Shown: positions 52,248-61,363, counted from the stretch's first letter. The stretch: 64,000 bases of DNA from Flavobacteriaceae bacterium MAR_2009_75 (GCA_002813285.1 PHTZ01000001.1:3471501-3535500), one strand, 5' to 3'. Numbers and translations: made by a program. The notes: generated from the letters alone by a model not told the origin.

Positions 52248-53372
52248 CTAATAGGTGATTATGTTTCCAGCTATCAAGATAAGGGTTGAAAACATAGCCA
52301 ATATAAAAAAAATCGTGTTTAAAAAAAGATATTTAACAATAGTTTTGAAAATGTTCTGTCCGTAAAATTTTCGCATGGCCTGAAAGAGGTATATGGAAAA
52401 GATGGTCAGAAAAATCCAGTTGCTATTTACGTTAAAAATCGAGTCAATCAAATAGCTAATAATGAGCAAGATAAACAACAATGAAGTGATGTGAAAGCTA
52501 AAGATTAAATGATCGGTATAATTGTATTTTTTTCTGATGTAGACCAGCCAAATAAAAAGAGTGAAGAGGGGCAAGAAGAAAAAAGTGGCAAAAGGCAGCC
52601 TTGAAACTATAGTTCTGAGAAAGTCGCTCGGCCTATTTTTTATTTTTGACCAACTACGCCCGACGTAAAAAGTAAATCTGTTCTCTTGGTTGTCTGTAAA
52701 TCTATATTTGACTTTGGCTTGATTGTAGTTTCGAACCGAATCACGCTCGACCATGGTGGCAAAAAAGTCTTGCTTTTGTAAAACTCTGGTTAGTAAAGGC
52801 CTATTGTTTAACGAATGAAAGTAATTGACAGGGTCTGAATTGAGCGCTGAAGCTTTCTTCTTTACTAACTCGCTTATTGTTGAATTGAGGCCTATGGAAT
52901 CTACAATTTTCATCAATTCTCGCTTCTCGCTTTCATTTTCGTATTGAAGAGTGTCTAATGTCTTTTTCAGATCGAAATTCGGTAGTTTAACTTTGCCATC
53001 AAAAGTGTCTGCCTGTTCGAAATTTCCTGTAATACCTAAAATTAAAAAGTATATAATGGCCAAGCTTAATAGAAATCGAAAGGGGTTGGTATATGATACC
53101 CGCTTGCCATTTATATAGTCTCTTGTGATTTTACCAGGTCGCAGAAGAAGTGCTGATAGGGTCTTCAGCAATTTCGAGTCGTAAGAGATAAAACTGGCAA
53201 AGAATTCGTCTAGAAAATCTTTAATCGATAATTTTTTGGTGCTGTTGGCTTGAGAGCAATTTGGGCAGAACTTGTCTGATAACTGTAACGGATGACTGCA
53301 GTTGAGACACTCGTTGCCACGGTATTCAATTTTAAATCTACCTTTATCGGTTACGGTCGGTGCGTTCTTCAT
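52248..53372 (-). CDS. DUF3667 membrane protein with N-terminal zinc ribbon
   Basis: A 374-residue protein of unknown function. The N-terminus has two CxxC pairs (CLNCSHPLQLSDKFCPNC, residues about 20-37), a treble-clef or ribbon for zinc. The conserved DUF3667 segment LRPGKITRDYINGKRVSYTNP follows. About five transmembrane helices lie at 90-110 and 260-370, with a hydrophilic loop between (about 115-255). Members are restricted largely to Bacteroidota. It starts 29 bases after the type IX plug gene, so a link to envelope biogenesis is possible but not shown. Confidence 0.8.
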   Translation of the reverse strand: MKNAPTVTDKGRFKIEYRGNECLNCSHPLQLSDKFCPNCSQANSTKKLSIKDFLDEFFASFISYDSKLLKTLSALLLRPGKITRDYINGKRVSYTNPFRFLLSLAIIYFLILGITGNFEQADTFDGKVKLPNFDLKKTLDTLQYENESEKRELMKIVDSIGLNSTISELVKKKASALNSDPVNYFHSLNNRPLLTRVLQKQDFFATMVERDSVRNYNQAKVKYRFTDNQENRFTFYVGRSWSKIKNRPSDFLRTIVSRLPFATFFFLPLFTLFIWLVYIRKKYNYTDHLIFSFHITSLLFILLIISYLIDSIFNVNSNWIFLTIFSIYLFQAMRKFYGQNIFKTIVKYLFLNTIFFILAMFSTLILIAGNIITY

Positions 53373-53401
53373 TTACCGCAGTTTGTGTGGGTAAATATAT
53401 A

Positions 53402-54646
53402 TTAATTACTAATATTTCTCGAATTGGCATTGCCTATGCCTATAATGCTATCATATTGCTCGCCGAAGTTTCGGTAGTATACAAGAATTAAATAGTTGTT
53501 CTCTGTAAAGTGAAAATTACCGCTAATAACGTTGAGGTCGATTGTGCCGTCTTCTCTCTTGATAACATACTTGTAGTTGTAGAACCCTTGTTTCATTTTA
53601 ATAGTGCCTTCCATCATTCCGTTTTCTTCATTGTAGGTAAGTCGGTTTTCGTCGCTTAGGGCGTAGTTGTTGAATTTGCCGAAAACATAAACCTCGTCAA
53701 GGTTCAACATGGGGTCGTAGGGTAAAGAAAAATGTACCATTGAGTATTCGGCCTCTCTAGAATTATCGTCTCCTTGCTGTGTGCGCACTACAAAATCTCC
53801 ATTAATATCAGGAAAATAGGTGTATGGGTCCATCGACCTGTAGTCATCGGAGAATAAATAGTGGTGATAGAGGTCTTCTATTTCGATTCTTCCGATTTGC
53901 GAGCTAGGAGCTCTTAGGTCGCTGGTATCAAAGTTTAAAAATTCATTTCCACCAAAAAAACTGGTTTCTTGATCGTATTTGTAGACCAGTTCGTTTCCTA
54001 GGGTGTATTGAGGGGCGATATCGTAAATGGCCGTTTCCCATTGATAATTTTGTAGAATGGCCACCTTAACCTCCTTTTTTGGGTTTACCAATTGAAAGCT
54101 TCCAGAGTTAATATTGAACTGAACTACCTGTTTTTCGTTTAAAAAGTTGAAGTCACGAGACCTCTTTACGGTAGCACCAACGGTAACCAAGTCTTTAAAG
54201 ATCACAAACTTTCTTGAAAACTGTAGTTCGTAATTGTCATCATAAATCTCTAAAATGTAATTTCCGCTAACTTTCAAACGAACATTGTCGTTGGGTATGC
54301 TCAATTTGTAGTTAGAGTAAGATTGTAGGGTAGAGTAGCTGTTTTCATAATCGACAATACGTTGGTTGTCTACCCCCGTGAGATACTGCGACTTTAAAAG
54401 CTGAGAGATTGACCAATCGTAATCGCAATGTACGATTTTGTAATAGTAGTCTCTTTCGTTGGCCGTAATATCATCAAATTCTAATTTAATGGTTTCGCCA
54501 AGTTCGATTACCGGAAACTGATCTTCGGTAGGTCCGCCAAAAATAACCGATTTTATATGCTCTGGCGGATTGATTTCTTGCTGTACTTGAGCAACTGACA
54601 ATGAGGTGAAAAGAAGAAAAAAGACCTGTGTAAGCTTTCGTAGCAT
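53402..54646 (-). CDS. DUF5103 / type IX secretion plug-domain protein
   Basis: This periplasmic or outer-membrane-associated protein is of the family that includes the plug protein found on the periplasmic side of the SprA translocon in Flavobacterium johnsoniae. The 414-residue form has a signal peptide (MLRKLTQVFFLLFTSLSVAQ). The mature part starts QQEINPPEHIKSVIFGG, with the conserved HCDYDWSISQLLKSQYLTG and YSNYKLSIPND regions, and is mostly beta. The frame opens 11 codons earlier at 54679, but the Met at 54646 begins a normal signal peptide. Equivalence with the true plug protein is likely, not certain, since paralogues exist. Confidence 0.82.
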   Translation of the reverse strand: MLRKLTQVFFLLFTSLSVAQVQQEINPPEHIKSVIFGGPTEDQFPVIELGETIKLEFDDITANERDYYYKIVHCDYDWSISQLLKSQYLTGVDNQRIVDYENSYSTLQSYSNYKLSIPNDNVRLKVSGNYILEIYDDNYELQFSRKFVIFKDLVTVGATVKRSRDFNFLNEKQVVQFNINSGSFQLVNPKKEVKVAILQNYQWETAIYDIAPQYTLGNELVYKYDQETSFFGGNEFLNFDTSDLRAPSSQIGRIEIEDLYHHYLFSDDYRSMDPYTYFPDINGDFVVRTQQGDDNSREAEYSMVHFSLPYDPMLNLDEVYVFGKFNNYALSDENRLTYNEENGMMEGTIKMKQGFYNYKYVIKREDGTIDLNVISGNFHFTENNYLILVYYRNFGEQYDSIIGIGNANSRNISN

Positions 54647-54757
54647 GTATCTGCTATTTTTTTCGGTAAAGGTAATCAAAAAGCGTACCCAGAAAATTTA
54701 GATCGACATACACTCCAAATTTCTAGGTATTTATTATGAAAACATTGCTTTTAATAC

Positions 54758-54765
54758 TATTTTTG
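54758..54765 (+). promoter_or_regulatory. -7 promoter element for the nqr operon
   Basis: TATTTTTG fits TAnnTTTG exactly, 35 bases before the nqrA ATG. A TTG at the right distance upstream is not evident. Confidence 0.5.
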
Positions 54766-54800
54766 CGCCATATTTTAGTTAACCTAAGGTCTACAATAAT

Positions 54801-56153
54801 ATGTCTAAAGACATTCGGATTAAAAAGGGCTTGAACATTAATCTTGTTGGTGCTGCAGAGCAAACTACTTCCAAAGCTGTTTTAAGCAATGTTTATGCCA
54901 TAAATCTTAACGATTTTCACGGAATAACCCCTAAGATGTTGGTTAAGCAGGGTGCCGAGGTAAAAGCCGGTGAACCTCTTTTCTACAACAAAAACAGAGA
55001 AGACATGATGTTTGTCTCTCCGGTAAGCGGTGAGCTTGTCGAAATTAACAGAGGGGCGAGAAGGCGAATACTTTCTCTTAAAATCTTAGCCGATAAAGAG
55101 CAGGCGGTTGCCTCTCATTCACCCTTAAAAGTCGATTCGGCTACTAAAGATGAGCTAAAAACCTTTCTTTTGAAAAGTGGGGCATGGCCTTTTATTAAAC
55201 AACGGCCGTACGATATTATCGCTAACCCCGATGAGACGCCCAAAGCTATCTTTATATCAGGATATACGACCGCACCTTTGGCCGCTGAATCTGATTATGT
55301 TCTGCAAGGGAAAGAAGAGGAGCTTCAAGCGGCTATCAATGCCTTGGGTAAGTTGACCCCTGGTAAGGTGCATGTATCTGTAGGTAGTGCGTCTAGTTCA
55401 ACCTTGTCAGTATTGAGCGGTATTGAGCTTCATAAAGTTTCCGGGCCACACCCAGCTGGTTTGGTCGGTACGCAAATAAATAGAATAGACCCTATCAACA
55501 AAGGAGAAACCGTTTGGACGGTCTCCCCGCAAGATTTGGTCATTATCGGTGAGCTTTTGCTTACAGGTAAATTCAACCCAGAGCGTATCGTAGCTTTGAC
55601 GGGCTCTTGTGTTAAAGCTCCGAAGTACTATAAGACTAAAATTGGTGCTGAGATTTCTACTTTTTTATATAGTAGTGGGGTGACCGATGAAAAATTCAGG
55701 GTTGTCAACGGTGATGTTCTTACCGGTTCAAAAAGTAGACCTGATGGTCATTTGGGCTTTTACAATAATACGGTTAGTGTTATACCAGAAGGTGATGATT
55801 ATGATCTTTTTGGTTGGAACAAGCCTATTTTCAACAAGATTTCGGCTACGAGGGCACTGACGTTCTCTTGGATGCAGCCTAATAAAAAATACGACCTGAA
55901 TACAAATACCAATGGGGAGCATAGGGCCTTTGTGGTAACAGGCATGTATGAAAAGGTTTTCCCTATGGATATCTATCCTTTGCAATTGCTCAAGGCCTGT
56001 ATGGTTCAAGATCTCGATGAGATGGAACAATTAGGTCTTTATGAAGTTGCTCCCGAAGATTTTGCATTGACCGAGTTTGTTTGTGTTTCCAAACAACCGC
56101 ATCAGCAAATAATTAGAGAAGGCTTAGATTTATTGTATAAAGAAATAGGATAA
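54801..56153 (+). CDS. nqrA: Na+-translocating NADH:quinone reductase subunit A
   Basis: NqrA is the cytoplasmic-facing subunit of the Na+-pumping NADH:quinone oxidoreductase and contributes to quinone and inhibitor binding. The 450-residue protein starts IRIKKGLNINLVGAAEQ, the family's typical IxKGLxxxxxGxP-like opening. It contains VSPVSGELVEINRGARRRI and FISGYTTAPLAAESDYVL, then GPHPAGLVGTQINRIDP and LTGSCVKAPKYY. It is the first gene of a tightly spaced six-gene operon; nqrB starts three bases after the stop. Confidence 0.95.
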   Translation: MSKDIRIKKGLNINLVGAAEQTTSKAVLSNVYAINLNDFHGITPKMLVKQGAEVKAGEPLFYNKNREDMMFVSPVSGELVEINRGARRRILSLKILADKEQAVASHSPLKVDSATKDELKTFLLKSGAWPFIKQRPYDIIANPDETPKAIFISGYTTAPLAAESDYVLQGKEEELQAAINALGKLTPGKVHVSVGSASSSTLSVLSGIELHKVSGPHPAGLVGTQINRIDPINKGETVWTVSPQDLVIIGELLLTGKFNPERIVALTGSCVKAPKYYKTKIGAEISTFLYSSGVTDEKFRVVNGDVLTGSKSRPDGHLGFYNNTVSVIPEGDDYDLFGWNKPIFNKISATRALTFSWMQPNKKYDLNTNTNGEHRAFVVTGMYEKVFPMDIYPLQLLKACMVQDLDEMEQLGLYEVAPEDFALTEFVCVSKQPHQQIIREGLDLLYKEIG

Positions 56154-56156
56154 AAG

Positions 56157-57431
56157 ATGAGTGATAAAAAACTAACTTTAAAGAAAAGGTTGCACATTAT
56201 AAAGCACCATTTTCGAGGTAAGAAAATGGCACCTGCTTTTAATGCGTTTCATACCTTTTTGTTTACTCCAGACGAGACCACCCATAATGGTAGTCATGTA
56301 AGAGCTGCCGATGATTTGAAGCGAACTATGAATACGGTAATCATGGCCTTGGTGCCCGTGCTTCTTTTTTCAATGTTCAATGCGGGTTATCAACATTATT
56401 CAGCTATTAATGGTTTTCCAGAAAATTTTTCGGTAATAGAACATTTTCTTACTTGGGATAATTTTTGGGTCGGCATTATAAAGGTATTGCCTCTGGTAGT
56501 TGTTTCGTACGGGGTAGGTCTTCTTGTTGAATTTATTTTTGCCGTAATCAAAGGGCATGAAGTAGAAGAAGGGTATTTGGTTACCGGTATGTTGGTGCCA
56601 TTGATTGTTCCTATTGATACTCCACTTTGGATGTTGGCCGTAGCCGTGGTTTTTGGTGTGGTCATCGGTAAAGAAGTTTTTGGGGGTACCGGAATGAACA
56701 TCTTGAACCCAGCGTTGACAATTAGGGCATTCTTGTTCTTTGCTTACCCAACTTGGATGAGTGGTGATAAGGTTTGGGTTTATGAGGCGGTAGAGCGTGC
56801 AGGCGGGCCTGACGCAATTTCAGGGGAAACCATTTTAGGATATTTGGCACAAAATAAAGCGGCAGAAATGTCGTATTCGGTATCTGATATGTTTTGGGGC
56901 TTTATTCCTGGTTCCGTTGGTGAAACCCCGACTTTTCTAATTCTTCTTGGCGGACTATTCTTGATTTTTAGTAAGATAGCCAGTTGGAGAATTATGTTAA
57001 GTGCCGTTATCGGTTCATTGGTAATGGGCCTTATATTTAACGGAGTGGTCGACCAAGGTTGGATCGGTGAAACCAGTAAGTTCTACGGATTGATGAGCTT
57101 CGATTTTTGGCAGCATCTATTAGTAGGTGGTCTTGCTTTCGGTATCGTTTATATGGCTACGGATCCTGTTACGGGAGCGCAGACCGATAAGGGTAAATGG
57201 TTTTATGGTTTCTTTATCGGCTTCATCTCAGTATTGATCAGAGTGTTCAACCCAGCTTATCCAGAAGGGGTGTTCTTGGCAATCTTACTGATGAACGTAT
57301 TTGCGCCTACCATTGATCACTATGTCATTCAAGGCAATGTGAAGCGTAGAATGAAAAGACTTAAAAATGCTACTATTTTACCCAAAGATTCTGAGGGTGA
57401 AGAAAAAGAACTTCAAGTAGAAACCGCATAA
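56157..57431 (+). CDS. nqrB: Na+-translocating NADH:quinone reductase subunit B
   Basis: NqrB is the ten-helix membrane subunit carrying a covalent FMN and riboflavin, and it forms the Na+ path. The 424-residue protein has many hydrophobic helices, the segment GKEVFGGTGMNILNPALTIRAFLFFAYP (conserved GGTG.N.LNP.L..RAF), and YMATDPVTGAQTDKGKW. The FMN-threonine motif, usually SGAT, reads SGET here with Thr225. The motif Thr itself is kept. ApbE, which attaches the FMN, is encoded at 61356. Confidence 0.95.
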   Translation: MSDKKLTLKKRLHIIKHHFRGKKMAPAFNAFHTFLFTPDETTHNGSHVRAADDLKRTMNTVIMALVPVLLFSMFNAGYQHYSAINGFPENFSVIEHFLTWDNFWVGIIKVLPLVVVSYGVGLLVEFIFAVIKGHEVEEGYLVTGMLVPLIVPIDTPLWMLAVAVVFGVVIGKEVFGGTGMNILNPALTIRAFLFFAYPTWMSGDKVWVYEAVERAGGPDAISGETILGYLAQNKAAEMSYSVSDMFWGFIPGSVGETPTFLILLGGLFLIFSKIASWRIMLSAVIGSLVMGLIFNGVVDQGWIGETSKFYGLMSFDFWQHLLVGGLAFGIVYMATDPVTGAQTDKGKWFYGFFIGFISVLIRVFNPAYPEGVFLAILLMNVFAPTIDHYVIQGNVKRRMKRLKNATILPKDSEGEEKELQVETA

Positions 57432-57433
57432 TT

Positions 57434-58183
57434 ATGGCAATTAATACAGATAAAAACGTATATACGGTTGTTTTCGCAGCCATTATGGTCGTTGTCGTTG
57501 GATCTCTTCTTGCCTTTATGGCCTCTGGCCTAAAAGATAGGATTCAAGAAAACGAACGTTTCGAAAAACAACAGAACATTCTTTACGCTATGGGCGTGAA
57601 TGAAAACCAAGATGAGGGTAGTGTTGCCTTTATACCTACCGATAAGGTCGAAGAACAGTTTTCAAAGTACATTAAAGAACAAATCGTTATCAAAGGCGAT
57701 GAAGTGGTTCAGAACGACGAGGCCTATCTTATCGATATGAAAAGGCAATTGGCCCTCTATAGTAAGGGGGAGACTCCTGAACTTCCACTTTTTATTGGTG
57801 AAAAAGACGGTAAGAAGTCTTACATCATACCTATGTACGGTAAAGGTCTTTGGGATGCCATCTGGGGATTTATTTCTTTGGATGAGAGTATGACGGTGCA
57901 AGGCGTATATTTCGACCACAAGGGCGAGACGCCTGGTTTGGGTGCTAATATTAAGCAACGTTATTTCATGGATGATTTTAAGGGGGAAACAATTTTAGCG
58001 GGTACACGGTACGCTGGTATTAATGTGGCCAAAGGAAATAATGATCCATTGAACGAAACAAAAGATGATAATGAGGTTGATGCTTTGGCTGGGGCTACGA
58101 TTACCGGAAACGGGGTTTCGGCCATGATCAAAGAAAGTGTAAACCTTTATAAAGATTATTTACAAACCATTAGCGCAAAATAA
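57434..58183 (+). CDS. nqrC: Na+-translocating NADH:quinone reductase subunit C
   Basis: NqrC is a periplasmic flavoprotein anchored by one N-terminal helix (about residues 10-32). The 249-residue protein has an FMN-binding domain with GKGLWDAIWGFISLD and HKGETPGLGANI. The flavinylation motif ALAGATITGNGV contains Thr222 as the FMN-accepting residue, matching the family xGAT. FMN is added by ApbE. It lies two bases after nqrB and one base before nqrD. Confidence 0.95.
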   Translation: MAINTDKNVYTVVFAAIMVVVVGSLLAFMASGLKDRIQENERFEKQQNILYAMGVNENQDEGSVAFIPTDKVEEQFSKYIKEQIVIKGDEVVQNDEAYLIDMKRQLALYSKGETPELPLFIGEKDGKKSYIIPMYGKGLWDAIWGFISLDESMTVQGVYFDHKGETPGLGANIKQRYFMDDFKGETILAGTRYAGINVAKGNNDPLNETKDDNEVDALAGATITGNGVSAMIKESVNLYKDYLQTISAK

Positions 58184-58184
58184 T

Positions 58185-58832
58185 ATGGCACTATTGACGA
58201 AAAAAGATACGAACCTGATTACCGATCCGTTAGCGGACAATAACCCTATTACCATTCAGGTATTGGGTATCTGCTCGGCATTGGCGATTACTGCAGAACT
58301 AAAGGCTTCCATCGTGATGGCCGTGGCCGTGATTTTTGTATTGGGTGTGGGTAACGTAGTAATATCATTAATGCGAAACATCATTCCTTCTAAAATTAGA
58401 ATTATTGTACAATTGATCGTGGTCGCTACTTTGGTTATTGTGGTGGATCAAGTACTTAAAGCTTTTGCATACGAACTTAGTAAAACGCTATCGGTATTTG
58501 TAGGTCTGATTATAACCAACTGTATTATCATGGGGCGTTTTGAAGCCTTCGCCTTGGGTAATGGCCCATGGCGCTCATTTTTAGATGGTATAGGTAACGC
58601 CTTAGGTTACGGCGTTATTTTGGTAATCGTTGGTTTCTTTAGAGAACTTTTGGGTTCCGGAACTTTGTTAGGTTACAAAGTATTGGGCGACCCGATTGCT
58701 AAAACGGGGCTTTACGCTACTGGTTATGAAAATAACGGGTTTATGATTATACCCCCCGCGGCTTTGATTGTGGTAGGTATCATCATTTGGGTTCAGCGTT
58801 CGCGTAATACAGCGTTGATCGAGGATCATTAA
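58185..58832 (+). CDS. nqrD: Na+-translocating NADH:quinone reductase subunit D
   Basis: NqrD is a six-helix membrane subunit homologous to NqrE and RnfE. The two together hold an intramembrane iron-sulfur centre. The 215-residue protein has the cysteine-containing half-helices VLGICSALAIT (Cys30) and IITNCIIMGRFEAFA (Cys113), which provide ligands in the family. NPITIQVLG at the start and GFFRELLGSGTLLG are also typical. Spacing to nqrE is 23 bases. Confidence 0.95.
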   Translation: MALLTKKDTNLITDPLADNNPITIQVLGICSALAITAELKASIVMAVAVIFVLGVGNVVISLMRNIIPSKIRIIVQLIVVATLVIVVDQVLKAFAYELSKTLSVFVGLIITNCIIMGRFEAFALGNGPWRSFLDGIGNALGYGVILVIVGFFRELLGSGTLLGYKVLGDPIAKTGLYATGYENNGFMIIPPAALIVVGIIIWVQRSRNTALIEDH

Positions 58833-58855
58833 TATAAAGGATTAAAAGAAGAATT

Positions 58856-59608
58856 ATGTTAGAGCATATAGAATTGTTTTTTAAATCCATCTTTATAGAC
58901 AACATGGTATTTGCCGTGTTCTTGGGGATGTGTTCTTACCTAGCGGTTTCGAAGAAAGTAGCTACGGCTGTTGGTTTGGGTGCTGCTGTTATATTTGTAT
59001 TGGCGGTGACAGTGCCGTTAAACTGGTTGCTTGATCAATACTTGCTTCGTGACGGGGCTTTAGTTTGGTTGGGTCCTGAATACGCCGACTATAACCTTAG
59101 CTTCCTTTCGTTTATATTATTTATCGCGACCATTGCGACTATGGTACAATTGGTTGAAATCGTAGTAGAGAAATTTTCACCGTCGCTTTATAATTCCTTA
59201 GGTATATTCTTGCCATTGATTGCGGTAAATTGTGCCATCTTAGGGGGGTCATTGTTTATGCAATCTAGAGATATTCAAACTTTAGGTTTGGCATTTAACT
59301 ATGGGGTGAGCTCTGGTATCGGTTGGTTCTTGGCTATTTTAGCGATTGCAGCCATTCGTGAAAAAATCAGATATTCAAATGTACCGCCACCATTAAGAGG
59401 TCTTGGTATAACATTTATCATTACAGGTCTAATGGGTATCGGCTTTCAAAGTTTTGGAGGTATGCTTACCGGAGGCGATGACGGTGCGGCAGCTGAAGAA
59501 GAGCAACGTATGGATTATGATAAGGTGTCTGAAATCGAAAAGAAAGATTCTGAGAAAGAAGATATCGACGAAAAAGAAATTTCTTATAACGACGCAATAA
59601 ACAATTAG
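58856..59608 (+). CDS. nqrE: Na+-translocating NADH:quinone reductase subunit E with C-terminal extension
   Basis: NqrE is the partner of NqrD in the membrane. Residues 1-204 are a full six-helix subunit with the metal-ligand cysteines Cys26 (LGMCSYLAVS) and Cys126 (VNCAILGGS). After GGMLTGG the protein continues for about 45 residues of highly charged sequence (DDGAAAEEEQRMDYDKV, IEKKDSEKEDIDEKE), absent from the roughly 198-residue Vibrio protein. The tail should be disordered. nqrF starts two bases after the stop, so the tail is not caused by a lost stop codon of a separate gene. Confidence 0.94.
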   Translation: MLEHIELFFKSIFIDNMVFAVFLGMCSYLAVSKKVATAVGLGAAVIFVLAVTVPLNWLLDQYLLRDGALVWLGPEYADYNLSFLSFILFIATIATMVQLVEIVVEKFSPSLYNSLGIFLPLIAVNCAILGGSLFMQSRDIQTLGLAFNYGVSSGIGWFLAILAIAAIREKIRYSNVPPPLRGLGITFIITGLMGIGFQSFGGMLTGGDDGAAAEEEQRMDYDKVSEIEKKDSEKEDIDEKEISYNDAINN

Positions 59609-59610
59609 AT

Positions 59611-60918
59611 ATGCTATTAGCAACTAGTACTGGCGGAACTATACTTATTACGGTAGTCGCATTCTTAATACTTTTAATGATATTGGTAGCACTATTGTTG
59701 TTTACCAAAGAAAAATTATCACCATCTGGTCCGGTGACTATTACCATTAACGGAGAGAAGAAAATTGAAGTGGGATCGGGTAGTTCTTTACTTTCTACAT
59801 TGGGTAACCAGAAAGTTTTTTTACCATCGGCTTGCGGTGGTGGTGGTACCTGTATTCAGTGTGAATGTCATGTATTGTCCGGTGGGGGCGAAGCGCTTCC
59901 AACCGAAACACCTCATTTCTCGAAAAGAGAATTGAATGCTGGTGCACGTTTGGCCTGCCAAGTTAAGGTGAAGCAAGACATGGAGGTTACCATACCCGAA
60001 GAGGTATTCGGTATCAAAAAATGGCCGGCAAAGGTAGTTCGTAACTATAACGTAGCTTCTTTTATTAAGGAATTTGTTGTTGAGATTCCTGAAGATATGG
60101 GGTATAAAGCCGGGGGGTATATTCAAATCGAAATTCCTAAATGTGAGATTAAGTATTCCGATATTGATATAACCGCTCACCCAGACGAACACGAAACTCC
60201 TGATAAATTTCAGGCGGAATGGGACAAGTTCAATCTTTGGCCATTGGTTATGAAAAATCCTGAGACTGTAGAGAGAGCCTATTCTATGGCTTCTTACCCA
60301 GCGGAAGGAAGAGAGATTATGTTGAATGTTCGTATTGCAACTCCGCCATGGGATCGCTCTAAGAACGGTTGGATGGATGTTAACCCAGGTGTGGCTTCAT
60401 CTTACATATTCAATTTGAAACCAGGTGATGATGTTGTAATTTCAGGGCCTTACGGTGAATTCTTTATCAACGAATCTGATTCGGAGATGCTTTATGTTGG
60501 TGGTGGGGCAGGTATGGCACCAATGCGCTCGCATTTATATCACTTGTTCAAAACCTTAAAGACTAACAGAAAAGTAACGTATTGGTACGGTGGTCGTTCT
60601 AAAAGAGAGTTGTTCTATTTAGAGCACTTTAGAGAATTGGAAAGAAATTTCCCTAACTTCAAATTCTATTTAGCCCTTTCAGAACCTATGGAAGAAGATA
60701 ATTGGAAGGTTAAGGAAGATATAGACTCTCCTGGAGATGGTTTCGTAGGCTTTATTCACAATTGTGTGATAGATAACTATTTGAGCCTTCACGAATCTCC
60801 TGAAGATATCGAACTCTACTTCTGTGGGCCTCCGTTGATGAACAAGGCGGTACAGAAAATGGGTGAAGATTTTGGTATTCCGGATGAGCACATTCGTTTT
60901 GATGACTTTGGAGGTTAA
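59611..60918 (+). CDS. nqrF: Na+-translocating NADH:quinone reductase subunit F
   Basis: NqrF is the NADH-oxidising entry subunit. The 435-residue protein has an N-terminal membrane helix (about 9-31), a plant-type ferredoxin domain with [2Fe-2S] ligands Cys75, Cys81, Cys84 and Cys116 (SACGGGGTCIQC ... LACQ), then an FAD domain (ERAYSMASYP) and an NADH domain (MLYVGGGAGMAPMRSH, ELYFCGPPLMNKAV). All cofactor motifs are intact. It closes the six nqr genes and is followed by a terminator. Confidence 0.96.
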   Translation: MLLATSTGGTILITVVAFLILLMILVALLLFTKEKLSPSGPVTITINGEKKIEVGSGSSLLSTLGNQKVFLPSACGGGGTCIQCECHVLSGGGEALPTETPHFSKRELNAGARLACQVKVKQDMEVTIPEEVFGIKKWPAKVVRNYNVASFIKEFVVEIPEDMGYKAGGYIQIEIPKCEIKYSDIDITAHPDEHETPDKFQAEWDKFNLWPLVMKNPETVERAYSMASYPAEGREIMLNVRIATPPWDRSKNGWMDVNPGVASSYIFNLKPGDDVVISGPYGEFFINESDSEMLYVGGGAGMAPMRSHLYHLFKTLKTNRKVTYWYGGRSKRELFYLEHFRELERNFPNFKFYLALSEPMEEDNWKVKEDIDSPGDGFVGFIHNCVIDNYLSLHESPEDIELYFCGPPLMNKAVQKMGEDFGIPDEHIRFDDFGG

Positions 60919-60951
60919 ACATAAAGCCTTTAAGATATTTTTGAAAACTAT

Positions 60952-60980
60952 AAACCGATGTTCTTGCATCGGTTTTTTTG
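60952..60980 (+). terminator. Terminator after nqrF
   Basis: AAACCGATG-TTCTTG-CATCGGTTT is a perfect 9-base stem followed by T bases. It separates the nqr genes from the small gene and apbE, though readthrough is possible. Confidence 0.85.
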
Positions 60981-60994
60981 ATTGACTCCGAAAG

Positions 60995-61363
60995 ATGAAA
61001 CAAGAACTTTCAGAACAAGAGTTACACAATTTGGCAATGAACATTGTGGGTAGAGAACTCGAAGCCGACGGCTTTGAGTTTATGGGTGTAAACAGTAAAC
61101 CCAAGAAAAATCCACAGTTTGTTTGTCTTAAAGATAAGCAGTTGCATTTTATTGTGGTGAGACATGTTGCGTACCCAGACAATCCAAGAGCGTATGACAA
61201 GGCGTTCATGGCTAAAATGAAAGACCACGCCGAAAAGCAAGAAGCACGTGTTTATTATGCCGGAGTTGGACTCTCAAATGCAAAAGACCGACAGCTTCCC
61301 GTTTATTTGAATGAAGAGTATATTGTTGATTATAATGGACTGATAGAGATTGCTGATGAATAG
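60995..61363 (+). CDS. Conserved small protein between nqrF and apbE, function unknown
   Basis: This 122-residue soluble protein has no signal peptide or membrane helix. The sequence is mixed alpha/beta, with FVCLKDKQLHFIVVRHVAYPDNP and VYYAGVGLSNAKDRQLPVYL as possible strand-rich segments (each quoted only to mark the Val/Tyr/His pattern). I do not recognise a family with a known role. Similar genes sit at this position in other flavobacteria as far as I recall, sometimes mislabelled as an Nqr subunit. It overlaps the apbE start by eight bases, so it is coupled to flavinylation of the Nqr complex by position. Confidence 0.75.
   Translation: MKQELSEQELHNLAMNIVGRELEADGFEFMGVNSKPKKNPQFVCLKDKQLHFIVVRHVAYPDNPRAYDKAFMAKMKDHAEKQEARVYYAGVGLSNAKDRQLPVYLNEEYIVDYNGLIEIADE

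Noticed and set aside
60995-61363. Calling the 122-residue protein an NqrF-like subunit
   Set aside because: It has no ferredoxin cysteines, flavin or NADH motif; the complete NqrF is encoded just upstream.
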